64,000 bases of DNA from Hahellaceae bacterium (lineage in GTDB: Bacteria; Pseudomonadota; Gammaproteobacteria; Pseudomonadales; Oleiphilaceae). The DNA is taken from contig JACKOD010000002.1 of the NCBI GenBank assembly GCA_024234505.1, positions 1 to 64,000 of the forward strand. The letters are read 5' to 3'. The notes under the pieces were generated by a model. The model worked only from the letters and a program-made list of their open reading frames with translations, was not told the DNA's origin and did not search any database. Made by a program: the position numbers and the translations under genes. Every line of letters begins with the position of its first letter. Positions within the stretch are counted from its first letter, which is position 1. Below are positions 32,916-40,774 of the stretch, in pieces.

Positions 32916-33020
32916 TCAGAAAAAGCTCAGCGTTGTCACAGTCATGCTCAAAATAGCAATAACAAAGCAGGCAATTTCGGCATTCAGTTTGGTTGCTTCA
33001 GAGATTTGATTGAGTTTCAT
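32916..33020 (-). CDS. 34-residue single-pass membrane protein upstream of nirC
   Basis: The frame starts MKLNQISEATKL and ends in a hydrophobic helix (ACFVIAILSMTVTTLSFF), so it should sit once in the inner membrane. AAAGG lies 7 bases before the ATG at 33020. Its TGA is one base before the nirC ATG (TGACATG on the minus strand), a layout typical of coupled genes. Small proteins of this kind occur as subunits of respiratory complexes, but no family is recognised. It was too short for ordinary ORF calls. Confidence 0.6.
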   Translation of the reverse strand: MKLNQISEATKLNAEIACFVIAILSMTVTTLSFF

Positions 33021-33145
33021 AACATTACCTTTAGATCATTCGCTGGCTTGTCAGTGAGGCTTTGCTGCTCACCCTTTGGGTCATTTCTGTCCTGAACGGA
33101 GTCGTTCCGGGCAACGGTTAATCATTTACCGGCATTACTCATCGA

Positions 33146-33478
33146 CTACTCATCCGTTACGTGTACCACACCACGCATTTTTTCATGTGGCCCGCACCGG
33201 TAGGGGTAATCACCGGGCTGGTCAAAGGTGCGCTCGTAGGATTCATCCGGAAAGAAGTATTCAGGTGCCAACGTATCCACCCCTTCAAACCAGACGCTGT
33301 GGTACTGGCGCTTCTCTTTATTCACCCAGCGAACGGTTTCGCCCTTCTTGATGGTGATTTCCGGTGGATGAAACTCATATTTTTCAATGGTTACCTCTAC
33401 TTCCCCGGCTTGTACCGGCAGGTTCCATGCCATGGCGGTAATCAGTAAAAATGATCCCAATGACTTGATGTGGTGCAT
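33146..33478 (-). CDS. Exported cupredoxin (plastocyanin/azurin-like)
   Basis: A 110-residue protein: signal peptide ending VQA (about 24), then a plastocyanin-type fold. The type 1 copper ligands are visible: His in QYHSVWF, Cys in YRCGPH, His two residues on, and Met in KMRGVV. It could deliver electrons to NirS or receive them from bc1. CGGAG lies 8 bases upstream. It is the first gene of the nirCFDLGH block and has an FNR/DNR box about 95 bases upstream. Confidence 0.85.
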   Translation of the reverse strand: MHHIKSLGSFLLITAMAWNLPVQAGEVEVTIEKYEFHPPEITIKKGETVRWVNKEKRQYHSVWFEGVDTLAPEYFFPDESYERTFDQPGDYPYRCGPHEKMRGVVHVTDE

Positions 33479-33566
33479 GGTGTCGACTCCGTTTTGCGCG
33501 CAAAATCGATAAAGTCTTAAATTCTAAACAGTGAGGCCATCGTGCCACAGCTGAACCTCGGGAGGT

Positions 33567-33580
33567 TTGACAATGATCAA
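33567..33580. promoter_or_regulatory. FNR/DNR box upstream of the cupredoxin-nirC block
   Basis: TTGACAATGATCAA is a full match to TTGAY-N4-RTCAA. It is centred 95 bases before the cupredoxin ATG, leaving a leader of about 53 bases. It also covers the start codon (33573) of the divergent PhnD-like gene, so a bound regulator could block that gene. Confidence 0.75.
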
Positions 33581-34367
33581 TGGACGTAATCGACATGTTT
33601 GGAGAACGCCAAAGCCTTGCGCAGCGTCAATAAAATCGATTATTACGGTGCTTGCATTAGGTCTGGCAAATGTGGGACAGGCAGGGCCGAATGTTCCGGC
33701 CACCTGGCTGATTCAGGGAGGAGAAGGCGGTCGTGATAGCGTTGAACATCACACGGCACTGACACAATGGTTTGCCGAACAGGGGTGTCCGTTGCAGGTG
33801 GAGGTGAGTGACAGTGCTGAGTCAATGACAACGCGGTCGGCCCGTGCACAATGGGTATTCAGGGTAAGTTCACTTGTGCCCGGAGATGCCCGTTTTGTGG
33901 CGCGTACCCGCGGCAATCAGCCATTAACCGTGACCTGGCTGGTGCCGGCCTCGCTTGGAATGACCGATTTGAGTGGATTGAGCGGGGAGCGATTAGCCTT
34001 GCTGAATCAAAATTCGCTGTTGGGTTGGGAGGCGCCTTTGGCATTATTGAAGCAGGCAAAAGTAAAGATCAATCCGGCCAAGCTGTATCACACGCATGCC
34101 TTTGAAGGTGCCGTGGCATTGTTGTTACATCAGGATGTCTTTGCCGCCACTGTGCCTAAGCCCCTTGCACATGCGTGGGCTGCGGCCAACGATTTGAGTA
34201 TTCTGGCCGAAAGTTCTCCTTATTGGGCCGGTATTACCTCCAATGCGGCAGTAACGGCGGACTGCGAAACGGCCTTTGTGTCTTTTCATAAAGAAGGGCG
34301 CAATGACGAACGCTTTAAGCTTTTTCCGGAATGGCTCACAGGGTTTGCCCCTGTTAAACTGCCGTAA
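33573..34367 (+). CDS. PhnD-like periplasmic binding protein
   Basis: A 264-residue exported protein with a signal peptide (ITVLALGLANVGQAG, about 25-39) and a type 2 periplasmic-binding fold of the phosphate/phosphonate or general solute family (TWLVPASLGMTDLSGL, SGERLALLNQNSLLGW, HAFEGAVALLLHQDVFAAT). No permease or ATPase is adjacent, so it may sense a ligand for signalling and not transport. Start ATG 33573 has GGGAGG 8 bases upstream; an FNR box overlaps this start. A lipoprotein gene follows 24 bases later. Confidence 0.68.
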   Translation: MINGRNRHVWRTPKPCAASIKSIITVLALGLANVGQAGPNVPATWLIQGGEGGRDSVEHHTALTQWFAEQGCPLQVEVSDSAESMTTRSARAQWVFRVSSLVPGDARFVARTRGNQPLTVTWLVPASLGMTDLSGLSGERLALLNQNSLLGWEAPLALLKQAKVKINPAKLYHTHAFEGAVALLLHQDVFAATVPKPLAHAWAAANDLSILAESSPYWAGITSNAAVTADCETAFVSFHKEGRNDERFKLFPEWLTGFAPVKLP

Positions 34368-34390
34368 AACGATAGTCAGAGGGATAGAGG

Positions 34391-34729
34391 ATGAGGTCAT
34401 TGTGTGTGTTTGTTTTGCTGGTGTCTTTGGGTGGATGTGCGTCCATGGTCAGAAGCGGTGCCATTATGCGTGCACAAGACAACTATATGGACGGCGACTA
34501 TCAGGATGCTATTGAAATCGTAGACCGATCGCTGACCAGCTATGATTATGACGACGAAGGCAAAGCCCAGCTATTATTAGTTAAAGCACAAAGCTATGAA
34601 AAATTGAACGAACTCGACGCGGCTCTCGGTACCTACCTGTACATCGTAGAACAGTTGCCCAATACGCAGGTCGCTTATGTGCTGAAACGCAAATTACGAG
34701 CAAAAAGCCTGATCGGGCCTGGTATTTAG
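34391..34729 (+). CDS. TPR-type lipoprotein
   Basis: A 112-residue lipoprotein: lipobox LGGC (Cys 16), then two tetratricopeptide-like helix pairs (AQDNYMDGDYQDAIEIVDR; LLLVKAQSYEKLNELDAAL). It probably sits on the periplasmic side of an envelope membrane as a scaffold. GAGG is 1 base from the ATG, with AGAGGG further upstream. It follows the PhnD-like gene by 24 bases and is likely in the same transcript. Confidence 0.7.
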   Translation: MRSLCVFVLLVSLGGCASMVRSGAIMRAQDNYMDGDYQDAIEIVDRSLTSYDYDDEGKAQLLLVKAQSYEKLNELDAALGTYLYIVEQLPNTQVAYVLKRKLRAKSLIGPGI

Positions 34730-34775
34730 ACCGCCGGGGGCCATCAGCGCGCTGAAAGAGGAAGGGCCGCTAAGT

Positions 34776-34979
34776 ATGGATATGACCAGCATTCTATGGA
34801 GTCTGCTATTTGGTTCAATTGGTATTGGCTATTACATTTATGGCAAAAGACAATCGCAGGTGGTTGTGAAATATACCGGCGTTAGCCTCATGGTTTACCC
34901 TTATTTTGTCTCGAATAATACCTTGCTGGTTTTGATCGGTATTGGATTATTGCTACTGCCCCGATTTATCAAGCCCTAG
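34776..34979 (+). CDS. Small membrane protein
   Basis: A 67-residue protein with two to three hydrophobic segments (ILWSLLFGSIGIGYYIYG; VSLMVYPYFVS; LLVLIGIGLLLLPRF). It resembles short amino-acid-transport-like membrane proteins of many gammaproteobacteria, but no function is known. GAGGAAGG lies about 12 bases upstream. Confidence 0.6.
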   Translation: MDMTSILWSLLFGSIGIGYYIYGKRQSQVVVKYTGVSLMVYPYFVSNNTLLVLIGIGLLLLPRFIKP

Positions 34980-35045
34980 CCCCCCGATTTAAAAAGTCAT
35001 CGCCGCCTGTGATTTATAACGTTTTGGACTGCTTGAGGAAATCAG

Positions 35046-35231
35046 ATGGATTTGTATTTCAGAGAAGCCTCACCCGACGATGCCGAAACCATTGGCCGGT
35101 GGGCGGGCGAAAAATGCGAGGTTATTTATAATGACGACTCAAAACGACGACCCCTTCCAACTATCCCGCTTTGTAGAAGCGCAGGCGCATGTTTACCCAG
35201 ATGTACTGGCAGAGTTGAACGCGGGGCGTAA
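35046..35231 (+). pseudogene. Truncated GNAT acetyltransferase N-terminus
   Basis: The frame starts with a good ribosome site (GAGGAAATCAG) and MDLYFREASPDDAETI, the usual opening of a GNAT acetyltransferase (R-E-A-x-P-D-D-A-E-x-I). GNAT similarity ends near residue 30, and the rest of the frame overlaps the DUF1810 gene with no family likeness. The relic supplies the ribosome site of that gene. This looks like a deletion that removed the rest of the gene. Confidence 0.5.
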
Positions 35232-35577
35232 GCGTACCCACTGGATGTGGTTTGTATTTCCACAAATAGAAGGGCTGGGGCATAGCCCGACGGCAACCTT
35301 CTACGCAGTAAAAAGTGTAGATGAAACGCAGGCCTACCTTCATCATCATCTGCTCGGTGCACGCCTCAGGGAATGCACTGAAATACTGTTAAACCTTACC
35401 GGTCGGTCGCTTTCTGAGATTCTCGGTTATCCGGATGACCTTAAATTTTGTTCGTCCATGACCTTATTTGACGCCGTAGCTTCGGATAACCGGCTTTTTG
35501 GCAAAGCTATCGACCGCTACTGTGAAGGACGCCGGGATGAGAAAACATTGGTGAGATTGAGTCGGTGGCCGGGATAA
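35131..35577 (+). CDS. DUF1810 family protein
   Basis: A 148-residue cytosolic protein with DUF1810 hallmarks: DPFQLSRFVEAQ, GRKRTHWMWFVFPQIEGLGHS near residue 31-51, YLHHHLLGARLRECTEILL and DLKFCSSMTLFDAVA. Related proteins are of unknown function, with a proposed link to calpastatin-like folds. ATG 35131 has GAGG 9 bases upstream and lies inside the truncated GNAT frame; an upstream in-frame start (35080) is less likely. Confidence 0.85.
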   Translation: MTTQNDDPFQLSRFVEAQAHVYPDVLAELNAGRKRTHWMWFVFPQIEGLGHSPTATFYAVKSVDETQAYLHHHLLGARLRECTEILLNLTGRSLSEILGYPDDLKFCSSMTLFDAVASDNRLFGKAIDRYCEGRRDEKTLVRLSRWPG

Positions 35578-35729
35578 TCCGGAGCGTGTCGCGTATTTAT
35601 CATCTCAAGGCCCGCCAAATTTACCGCCAGAGCACAGATAATCGGCTTTAATTTAGAGGGTGGGCTTGGCTGTAATGGACAACCCCAAGCATTGCGCGAT
35701 TCATCAATCATCAGATTCTGGAGGGTACC

Positions 35730-36119
35730 ATGGACAGAAAATTCGTTTTAAGCGGTTTGATATATGCCATGATCGGGATGTCATTAGGTATATATATGGC
35801 GGCGTCTAAGGATCATGGTGAACTGGTGACTCACGCCCACATTATGCTGGCGGGTTTTGTCGTGTCTTTTATTTATGGCCTGTGTCACAAACTCTGGTTG
35901 CACAATGACACCTCCTTATTGGCCACTGTGCAGTTTTACATTCACCAGATCGGTGTTGCCGTGATGTTGTCGGGCCTGTTTCTGTTGTATGGCCACTTTG
36001 TTTCCCTGGAAGTACTGGATCCGATACTGGCACTCTCATCCATGACCGTTTTTGTGGGAATGATCTTGATGACCGTGCTATTTGTGAAATCGGCTAAAAA
36101 CAGCGAGTCGGATTTCTGA
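35730..36119 (+). CDS. Four-helix membrane protein with conserved-type histidines
   Basis: A 129-residue protein with four likely transmembrane helices. Helix 2 (THAHIMLAGFVVSFIYGLCH) carries H-x-H and a later H, much like helices of heme-copper oxidase/NorB subunit I (compare TAAHGHMAFYGAYVM in NorB of this window). Another His lies in helix 3 (QFYIHQIGVAVM). It might bind heme or copper. I know of similar small proteins in marine gammaproteobacteria without an assigned function. GGAGG is about 7 bases before the ATG. Confidence 0.7.
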   Translation: MDRKFVLSGLIYAMIGMSLGIYMAASKDHGELVTHAHIMLAGFVVSFIYGLCHKLWLHNDTSLLATVQFYIHQIGVAVMLSGLFLLYGHFVSLEVLDPILALSSMTVFVGMILMTVLFVKSAKNSESDF

Positions 36120-36190
36120 CGTGGTCATCCATGAGCTTGCGTAGCCCCTGTCTCGGCAACCAAGGAGGTATGGGGCGAACGTATTTCTGT

Positions 36191-36218
36191 TTATGTCACC
36201 AGACGTATGTCACCAGAC
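36191..36218. repeat. Tandem 14-base repeat at the hydrolase stop
   Basis: ATGTCACCAGAC occurs twice (36193-36204 and 36207-36218), 14 bases apart, next to the stop codon of the minus-strand hydrolase. Confidence 0.6.
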
Positions 36219-37156
36219 TAAGTCGGTGCATTGCCATGGCGCCGTAAAAAAGCCTGAAAGTGACGTGCCATGGTTTTTGGCGTTTCCAGCATGGGGCCGT
36301 GACCAATGCCTGCGAGCATCAGCGTTTCGCTTCCTTTGATGCCTTTTGCAAACTCGTCTGCCATCGAAGGATGCATAATGCCATCGCGGTCTCCCCAGAC
36401 AATGAGCGTAGGTTTGTCGATTTTGCTTAAACGAGCATCCATCATCTGCTCCGGTGCAAAGTAGGTATGCTCTTTATTGATAATATCGGCAAATATTTTT
36501 TTTGAGCGATGTCGATTTGCCAAACCATGACGATAAATAACGGGCTTGAGGGGCCAGAATAACTGCTTAGGGCGTGCCAGTAAAATGCTGAGCAGATGCT
36601 CGAACTCCGCTTTATTACGGTAGAAAAACAGGTTCTTGTTGTTCTTCAACAGAGTGAAATAGTCGCTTAATGTAGGTGAAGCGACACCACAGGAATTTAA
36701 CAACGTTAAGGTTTTAACGCGTTCGGGAAAGTGCTCCGCAAAGCTGGCGGCTACCCAGCCGCCCATGGAATTACCGATAATGTGCGCTTCGGTGACGCGA
36801 ATTTGTTTGAGAAAGTCGAACAGAAAATCGCTCTGATAAGGAATGGTGTAGTTCACATCGGGATCGAACCAGGTTTGGCCATGCCCAGCCAGATCAGGAA
36901 TGATCACCCGGTAGTCTGATAGATAGGCTGCCATGCGTAGCCAGTGATTCTTATCCGCCTCGAAACCATGCAGCATCACAATCGTGTCCCGATCATGCTG
37001 ATGATTATCGAAATAGTAGACAAAACGGCCGGGAGTCAACTCGATAGATTCGAGAGACAGTCTGGCAGCCATTCGCCCCAAATTCTGAATCAGATTAAAG
37101 GTACTGTTTTCCAGACGTTCTTTCAGTCGGTTAAGTTGGCTCAGCGGATGAGGCAT
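36218..37156 (-). CDS. Alpha/beta-fold hydrolase
   Basis: A 312-residue hydrolase. VMLHGFEADKNHWL forms the oxyanion-hole loop, IIGNSMGGWVAA the nucleophile elbow (GNSMGG, so nucleophile Ser), LIVWGDRDGIMHP the acid region and GIGHGPMLE the catalytic His. Substrates cannot be told from sequence; esterase or lipase-like are likely. ATG 37156 has AAGGA 7 bases upstream, preferred to an upstream start 54 bases earlier. Convergent with the four-helix protein gene. Confidence 0.88.
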   Translation of the reverse strand: MPHPLSQLNRLKERLENSTFNLIQNLGRMAARLSLESIELTPGRFVYYFDNHQHDRDTIVMLHGFEADKNHWLRMAAYLSDYRVIIPDLAGHGQTWFDPDVNYTIPYQSDFLFDFLKQIRVTEAHIIGNSMGGWVAASFAEHFPERVKTLTLLNSCGVASPTLSDYFTLLKNNKNLFFYRNKAEFEHLLSILLARPKQLFWPLKPVIYRHGLANRHRSKKIFADIINKEHTYFAPEQMMDARLSKIDKPTLIVWGDRDGIMHPSMADEFAKGIKGSETLMLAGIGHGPMLETPKTMARHFQAFLRRHGNAPT

Positions 37157-37314
37157 GATGCAAATCCTTTTGTTTATAGTGAAGTCCGCTGCTACGAGCA
37201 ACTTGGGCAAGGCAGGGGAATAGACGGAGACTTCATTTTACGGACAGGAAAACGGAGCGAGATTGTATGTATCGATGATTGACGCGCCAATAGTGGCGGT
37301 TGGCGGTTGCATGA

Positions 37315-37353
37315 GAGGATGCCAGGGCGAGGCATCCTCACGGTAGCCTCGCC
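37315..37353. other. Overlapping hairpins after the peroxiredoxin gene
   Basis: Two stems share bases: GAGGATGCC/GGCATCCTC (37315-37323 and 37331-37339) and GGCGAGGC/GCCTCGCC (37326-37333 and 37346-37353). They cannot form together. No T-run follows on either strand, so a plain terminator is not clear. Confidence 0.45.
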
Positions 37354-37365
37354 ACATTGAACCCC

Positions 37366-37839
37366 TTAAAGCTGGCCCAGCATGACCTCTGCCGTGCTGA
37401 CTTCAAACTGTTTGGGGGCTTCTATATTGAGTTGAGTTACCACCCCGTTTTCTACGAGCATGGAATACCGCAGAGAGCGCACACCGCCAAACGCACCGGT
37501 ATCGGCATCCGTTCCCAGTTTTTTGCTAAAGCTGCCATCGCCGTCGGCGAGCATAATGAGGTTTTCGGCATTTTGCGCCTCGCCCCAGGCTTTCATTACA
37601 AAGGCATCGTTCACTGCCAGGCAGATAATACTATCCACGCCTTTGGCTTTGAACTGATCCGCGTTCACTACATAGCCTGGCAGGTGTGCTTCTGAGCAGG
37701 TAGGTGTAAACGCGCCGGGAACCGCAAATAACACCACCTTCTTCCCTGCAAAGAGATCATCGGTAGTGGGGTTACGCATACCTTCTTTGGTAAGTAACTG
37801 GAAGCTGTGTTCAGGGAGTTTCTGGCCTATCGCAATCAT
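37366..37839 (-). CDS. Peroxiredoxin (Prx5/AhpE-type redoxin)
   Basis: A 157-residue thiol peroxidase that removes hydrogen peroxide and organic peroxides. The peroxidatic Cys is C48 in VPGAFTPTCSEAHLPGY; a second Cys at about residue 73 (SIICLAVND) fits the Prx5 pattern. ATG 37839 has GAGG 8 bases upstream; the longer frame would add 31 unlikely residues. Confidence 0.92.
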   Translation of the reverse strand: MIAIGQKLPEHSFQLLTKEGMRNPTTDDLFAGKKVVLFAVPGAFTPTCSEAHLPGYVVNADQFKAKGVDSIICLAVNDAFVMKAWGEAQNAENLIMLADGDGSFSKKLGTDADTGAFGGVRSLRYSMLVENGVVTQLNIEAPKQFEVSTAEVMLGQL

Positions 37840-37928
37840 GGAGGCATCCTCGTCCGGTGATGGGTGTCTTACAGCGTAGCTGCCCGGAGATGATTGCGCT
37901 ATCTTGCCAGTGGTCGTGCGATGATGTT

Positions 37929-38330
37929 TCAAAAGGGTTTGATTTTGGCGATTTCTTCTTTCAACCTGGATTGATATTCGTCCTGATCTTCAATATGACT
38001 CAGCTTCGCATACACCTGCTGCAATTCAATGCGATAACGTTGTAACTTGATATCGTCTTCTTTGGTAAAGAACGCGTAGGCACGGGTGGAATAACCAAAG
38101 AGGCAGAGCAGCGGGAGCAACAGCAGCGACAACGTATGCAGAGAAAACACAATAAACCAGTTTCTCAACCCTGAGCGTGTCACCTGAAACTCGAAAGGAA
38201 TCACTAACCCTTTGGGCCAGGCAGACAGGTTTTGGCTAAAAATGCCCCAAGCCGTAGCCCTGCCTACTTTCGATGGTCGGAACATGGCATTAACGTCATA
38301 GGTTTTTCGGTTATCAAGTTGCAATCGCAC
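37929..38330 (-). CDS. Membrane-associated protein of unknown function
   Basis: A 133-residue protein with one long hydrophobic segment (FIVFSLHTLSLLLLPLLCLF, about 65-84) and a charged, coiled C-terminal helix (YRIELQQVYAKLSHIEDQDE). The start is uncertain: GTG 38330 has AAGG 11 bases upstream; a TTG at 38360 or an ATG at 38285 are alternatives. A TATAAT hexamer at 38366-38371 fits a promoter for the GTG start. It is on the same strand as the peroxiredoxin, 89 bases away. No family is recognised. Confidence 0.5.
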   Translation of the reverse strand: MRLQLDNRKTYDVNAMFRPSKVGRATAWGIFSQNLSAWPKGLVIPFEFQVTRSGLRNWFIVFSLHTLSLLLLPLLCLFGYSTRAYAFFTKEDDIKLQRYRIELQQVYAKLSHIEDQDEYQSRLKEEIAKIKPF

Positions 38331-38365
38331 GAGGACAGTAACCTTGCCAGAAAGAGACAAAGCCC

Positions 38366-38371
38366 ATTATA
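38366..38371 (-). promoter_or_regulatory. Possible -10 element
   Basis: On the minus strand the hexamer reads TATAAT, 35 bases upstream of the chosen GTG start. The expected -35 position shows no good TTGACA match. Confidence 0.3.
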
Positions 38372-38440
38372 CCCAACCGGTTAGCCCAGGCACATTAAAG
38401 ATTCATTGTTTATGTTCTGTGGGAGCCTGCAACCCTTAGA

Positions 38441-38632
38441 TCAAGGCTGCCAAAAGGGTTTGTTGACCTCTTCTGTGGCTTCGCTACGTGTAATACCCAT
38501 ATCTTTTAGCTCATAACTGCTGAGTTGTGCCAGCATCTGACGCTGCCGATAACGAGCATGCCAACGCTTCAACACACTTAAAACCCGCTTAAGCAAAGTG
38601 ATGGGGAGTAATTTGATCGGGTCGATTCGCAT
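38441..38632 (-). CDS. DUF1127 small protein
   Basis: A 63-residue basic protein with the DUF1127 pattern: RWHARYRQRQMLAQLSSYELKDMGITRSEATEEV, of which the L-x-D-M-G-I-T-R-x-E core near residue 42 is diagnostic. Such proteins are linked to RNA turnover and phosphate or nitrogen responses in alphaproteobacteria; role here unknown. A near-perfect AAGGAGGTAA ribosome site decides the start at 38632 over the longer frame. Divergent from the LysR gene. Confidence 0.85.
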   Translation of the reverse strand: MRIDPIKLLPITLLKRVLSVLKRWHARYRQRQMLAQLSSYELKDMGITRSEATEEVNKPFWQP

Positions 38633-38838
38633 AAATATTACCTCCTTGAATTGGAATCTATTGAAACCCCGGACGCGAAAGGTTACCAATCGCCATTTTG
38701 GATGGCGGTCATCAGAAAAAACGATGGCGTTGCAGGGAGCTTTAGGTTTCAATAAAACATGGATAAACCACCAGTTGAGCCTGCCCGTTGCTGACCGTCC
38801 CCGTCAGAAAGCCGGTCGGATATCAAGAGACGAGGATC

Positions 38839-39750
38839 ATGGAACTAAGCCAGTTAAAAACCTTTGTAACCGTGGCTGAAGAGGCACACCTGACACGGGC
38901 GGCAGAACGCTTGTTTACCAGTCAGCCCGCGATTAGCGCCCAGTTAAAAGCGTTGGAAGAAAGCCTGGGTGTGCTGTTATTTGATCGAACCCCGAAAGGT
39001 ATGCGGCTGACTCCCGCCGGCGAAACATTACTGGTACAGGCAAAAATCACGTTGGATGCCGCAGGAAATATGTTGAACAAGGCGAGAGCCATTCAGGGTG
39101 AAATCTGGGGGAGCTTGTCTGTCGGAGTGAACTCCGATTATGAGTTTTTGCGGATTACCGATCTTCTTAAAGCCACGCATGCCTGCCACGCGGGGATACA
39201 ACTATCTTTTTATCAGGGAATGACACCGGATATTTTACAGGATATTCGCAAGGGCAAACTGGATTCAGGCTTTTACTTTGGCCCCTGTCAGGTGAGCGAT
39301 TTACACGTGCAACCATTGGCACAAGTGAAAACCGCCATTGTGGCTCCCGCCGCCTGGGCAGATAAAGTAGAGCATGCCACGCTTGAACAACTGGCAAATC
39401 TACCCTGGATTTATACTACCCAGCGCTGCCCGTTTGTGCCGATTGTAGAAAAAATTCTCAGCACGGCAGCCAAACAAATTGCCAAGGTGGTGTATGTCGA
39501 TCATGAAGATGCTATCCGGCACTTTATTAAAGCCGGTGCCGGGATCGCCTTGTTGCGAGAAGATGATGCCATCCGGGCCGAATCGGAAGGTTGGGGAACC
39601 CGCTGGCACAATCCCACGCCACCCATCGCGTTAAGCGTGGCCGTATTGTCTCGCCGCTTGCAGGAACCCCTGATTCGCGCCTGGCTCGATATCCTGCAAA
39701 CCTTATGGCCTGCCACCGCTGATTCTGGGGTGTGTCGCGAGGCCGGATAA
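38839..39750 (+). CDS. LysR-type transcriptional regulator
   Basis: A 303-residue regulator. The N-terminal winged helix-turn-helix (LSQLKTFVTVAEEAHLTRAA, LFTSQPAISAQLKALEESLG) is classic LysR. The C-terminal substrate-binding half starts near residue 92 (WGSLSVGVNSDYEFLRITDL). Effector unknown. Start ATG 38839 with GAGG upstream. Transcribed away from the DUF1127 gene, a possible target. Confidence 0.92.
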   Translation: MELSQLKTFVTVAEEAHLTRAAERLFTSQPAISAQLKALEESLGVLLFDRTPKGMRLTPAGETLLVQAKITLDAAGNMLNKARAIQGEIWGSLSVGVNSDYEFLRITDLLKATHACHAGIQLSFYQGMTPDILQDIRKGKLDSGFYFGPCQVSDLHVQPLAQVKTAIVAPAAWADKVEHATLEQLANLPWIYTTQRCPFVPIVEKILSTAAKQIAKVVYVDHEDAIRHFIKAGAGIALLREDDAIRAESEGWGTRWHNPTPPIALSVAVLSRRLQEPLIRAWLDILQTLWPATADSGVCREAG

Positions 39751-39812
39751 CGGCCTGAGTATCGCTAGCCCGTGTTTTTTGTATCAACGTTCGCGATGTT
39801 TTAGGAGTAAAA

Positions 39813-40250
39813 ATGAAAAAGGAAATGGTTTTAGCGTTTGTTGATAGTTACGCCAATAAGAACAAGAAAAAAATACTGGAATTACTGGCAGAGAATGCGG
39901 TGGTAAGTGATCCTCATTTCCCGTTAAAAACAATGAAAGGTCATCGTGAGCTGGATCGAGGCCTGTCCTGGTCGTTTAATGCGATTAAATCAACCCGTTT
40001 GGATGTACTTGATCTTAAGATCGATGAAAATACCGCCTACGTAGAACTGGATACGACTCATACTTTAAAAATAGGAATACAGTATCGTTATGTACAGTTG
40101 CTTAAAATCAGAATCTCCGAAGACAAAATCACCCATTTAGATACGTATGTTACCTACTCGCCCGGAGGTATTAGGGGCGCTTTCAGACACCTCTATTCAA
40201 TTGCCTGGCAGGCTGGAGATATTGTCCAGCGAGCGATGCATAACAAGTAG
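39813..40250 (+). CDS. SnoaL/NTF2-like small protein
   Basis: A 145-residue protein with a cone-like NTF2 fold: FVDSYANKNKKKILELLAEN opens the helix pair, FPLKTMKGHRELDRGL and a beta run with YRYVQLLKIRI follow. Polyketide-cyclase-like relatives bind hydrophobic ligands, but no catalytic dyad is clear. It lies 11 bases before a cupin gene and the two are probably cotranscribed. Confidence 0.62.
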   Translation: MKKEMVLAFVDSYANKNKKKILELLAENAVVSDPHFPLKTMKGHRELDRGLSWSFNAIKSTRLDVLDLKIDENTAYVELDTTHTLKIGIQYRYVQLLKIRISEDKITHLDTYVTYSPGGIRGAFRHLYSIAWQAGDIVQRAMHNK

Positions 40251-40261
40251 GGAGGAAGATC

Positions 40262-40666
40262 ATGATAAATCTTAAGGGAAAATTGGTGACGGTCAGGCCT
40301 GATGTACCGATTGATACAGTACAAAAACTCCCGAATTACGTTGGTATTTCTGAAAATACGGCCGGAGCTACAGGCCTTTCGATGAACGTTGTAATCATAC
40401 CGGCGGGCGCGCGTGCCAAACCACATTATCACGAAGGATTTGAAACGGCGATTTATCTGTTAAAAGGTGATGTGCAAACGTTTTACGGAGAAAATCTGGC
40501 AGAATCATGTATCAACAAGCAAGGTGATTTCATTTACATTCCGGCGGGAGTGCCACATATGCCGGTGAATTTGAGTGAAACCGAGGAAGCCATTGCGTTG
40601 GTGGCTCGCAATGATGCCAACGAGCAGGAGAGCGTCAGAGAGTATTTTGTCTCTGAAACTAATTGA
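40262..40666 (+). CDS. Cupin domain protein
   Basis: A 134-residue single-domain cupin. Motif 1 is AGARAKPHYHEGFETAIYLL (His, His, Glu ligands) and motif 2 is GDFIYIPAGVPHMPVN (His). It should bind a metal; reaction unknown. The ATG has GGAGG about 8 bases upstream, and the gene follows the SnoaL-like gene by 11 bases. Confidence 0.85.
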   Translation: MINLKGKLVTVRPDVPIDTVQKLPNYVGISENTAGATGLSMNVVIIPAGARAKPHYHEGFETAIYLLKGDVQTFYGENLAESCINKQGDFIYIPAGVPHMPVNLSETEEAIALVARNDANEQESVREYFVSETN

Positions 40667-40774
40667 TGTACAACTCCCAGCCTGATTGATTGCTTTACCT
40701 CGGTGGGATCAAACCCTGTCAATGAACAGTCAATCAGCAGGTGAAAGTCGGTTTGGCGGGGATTAATGCCACTG

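Noticed and set aside
33492..33505. TTTTGCGCGCAAAA palindrome upstream of the cupredoxin
   Set aside because: Perfect 14-base palindrome, but low complexity and no known regulator; the FNR box nearby explains the region better.
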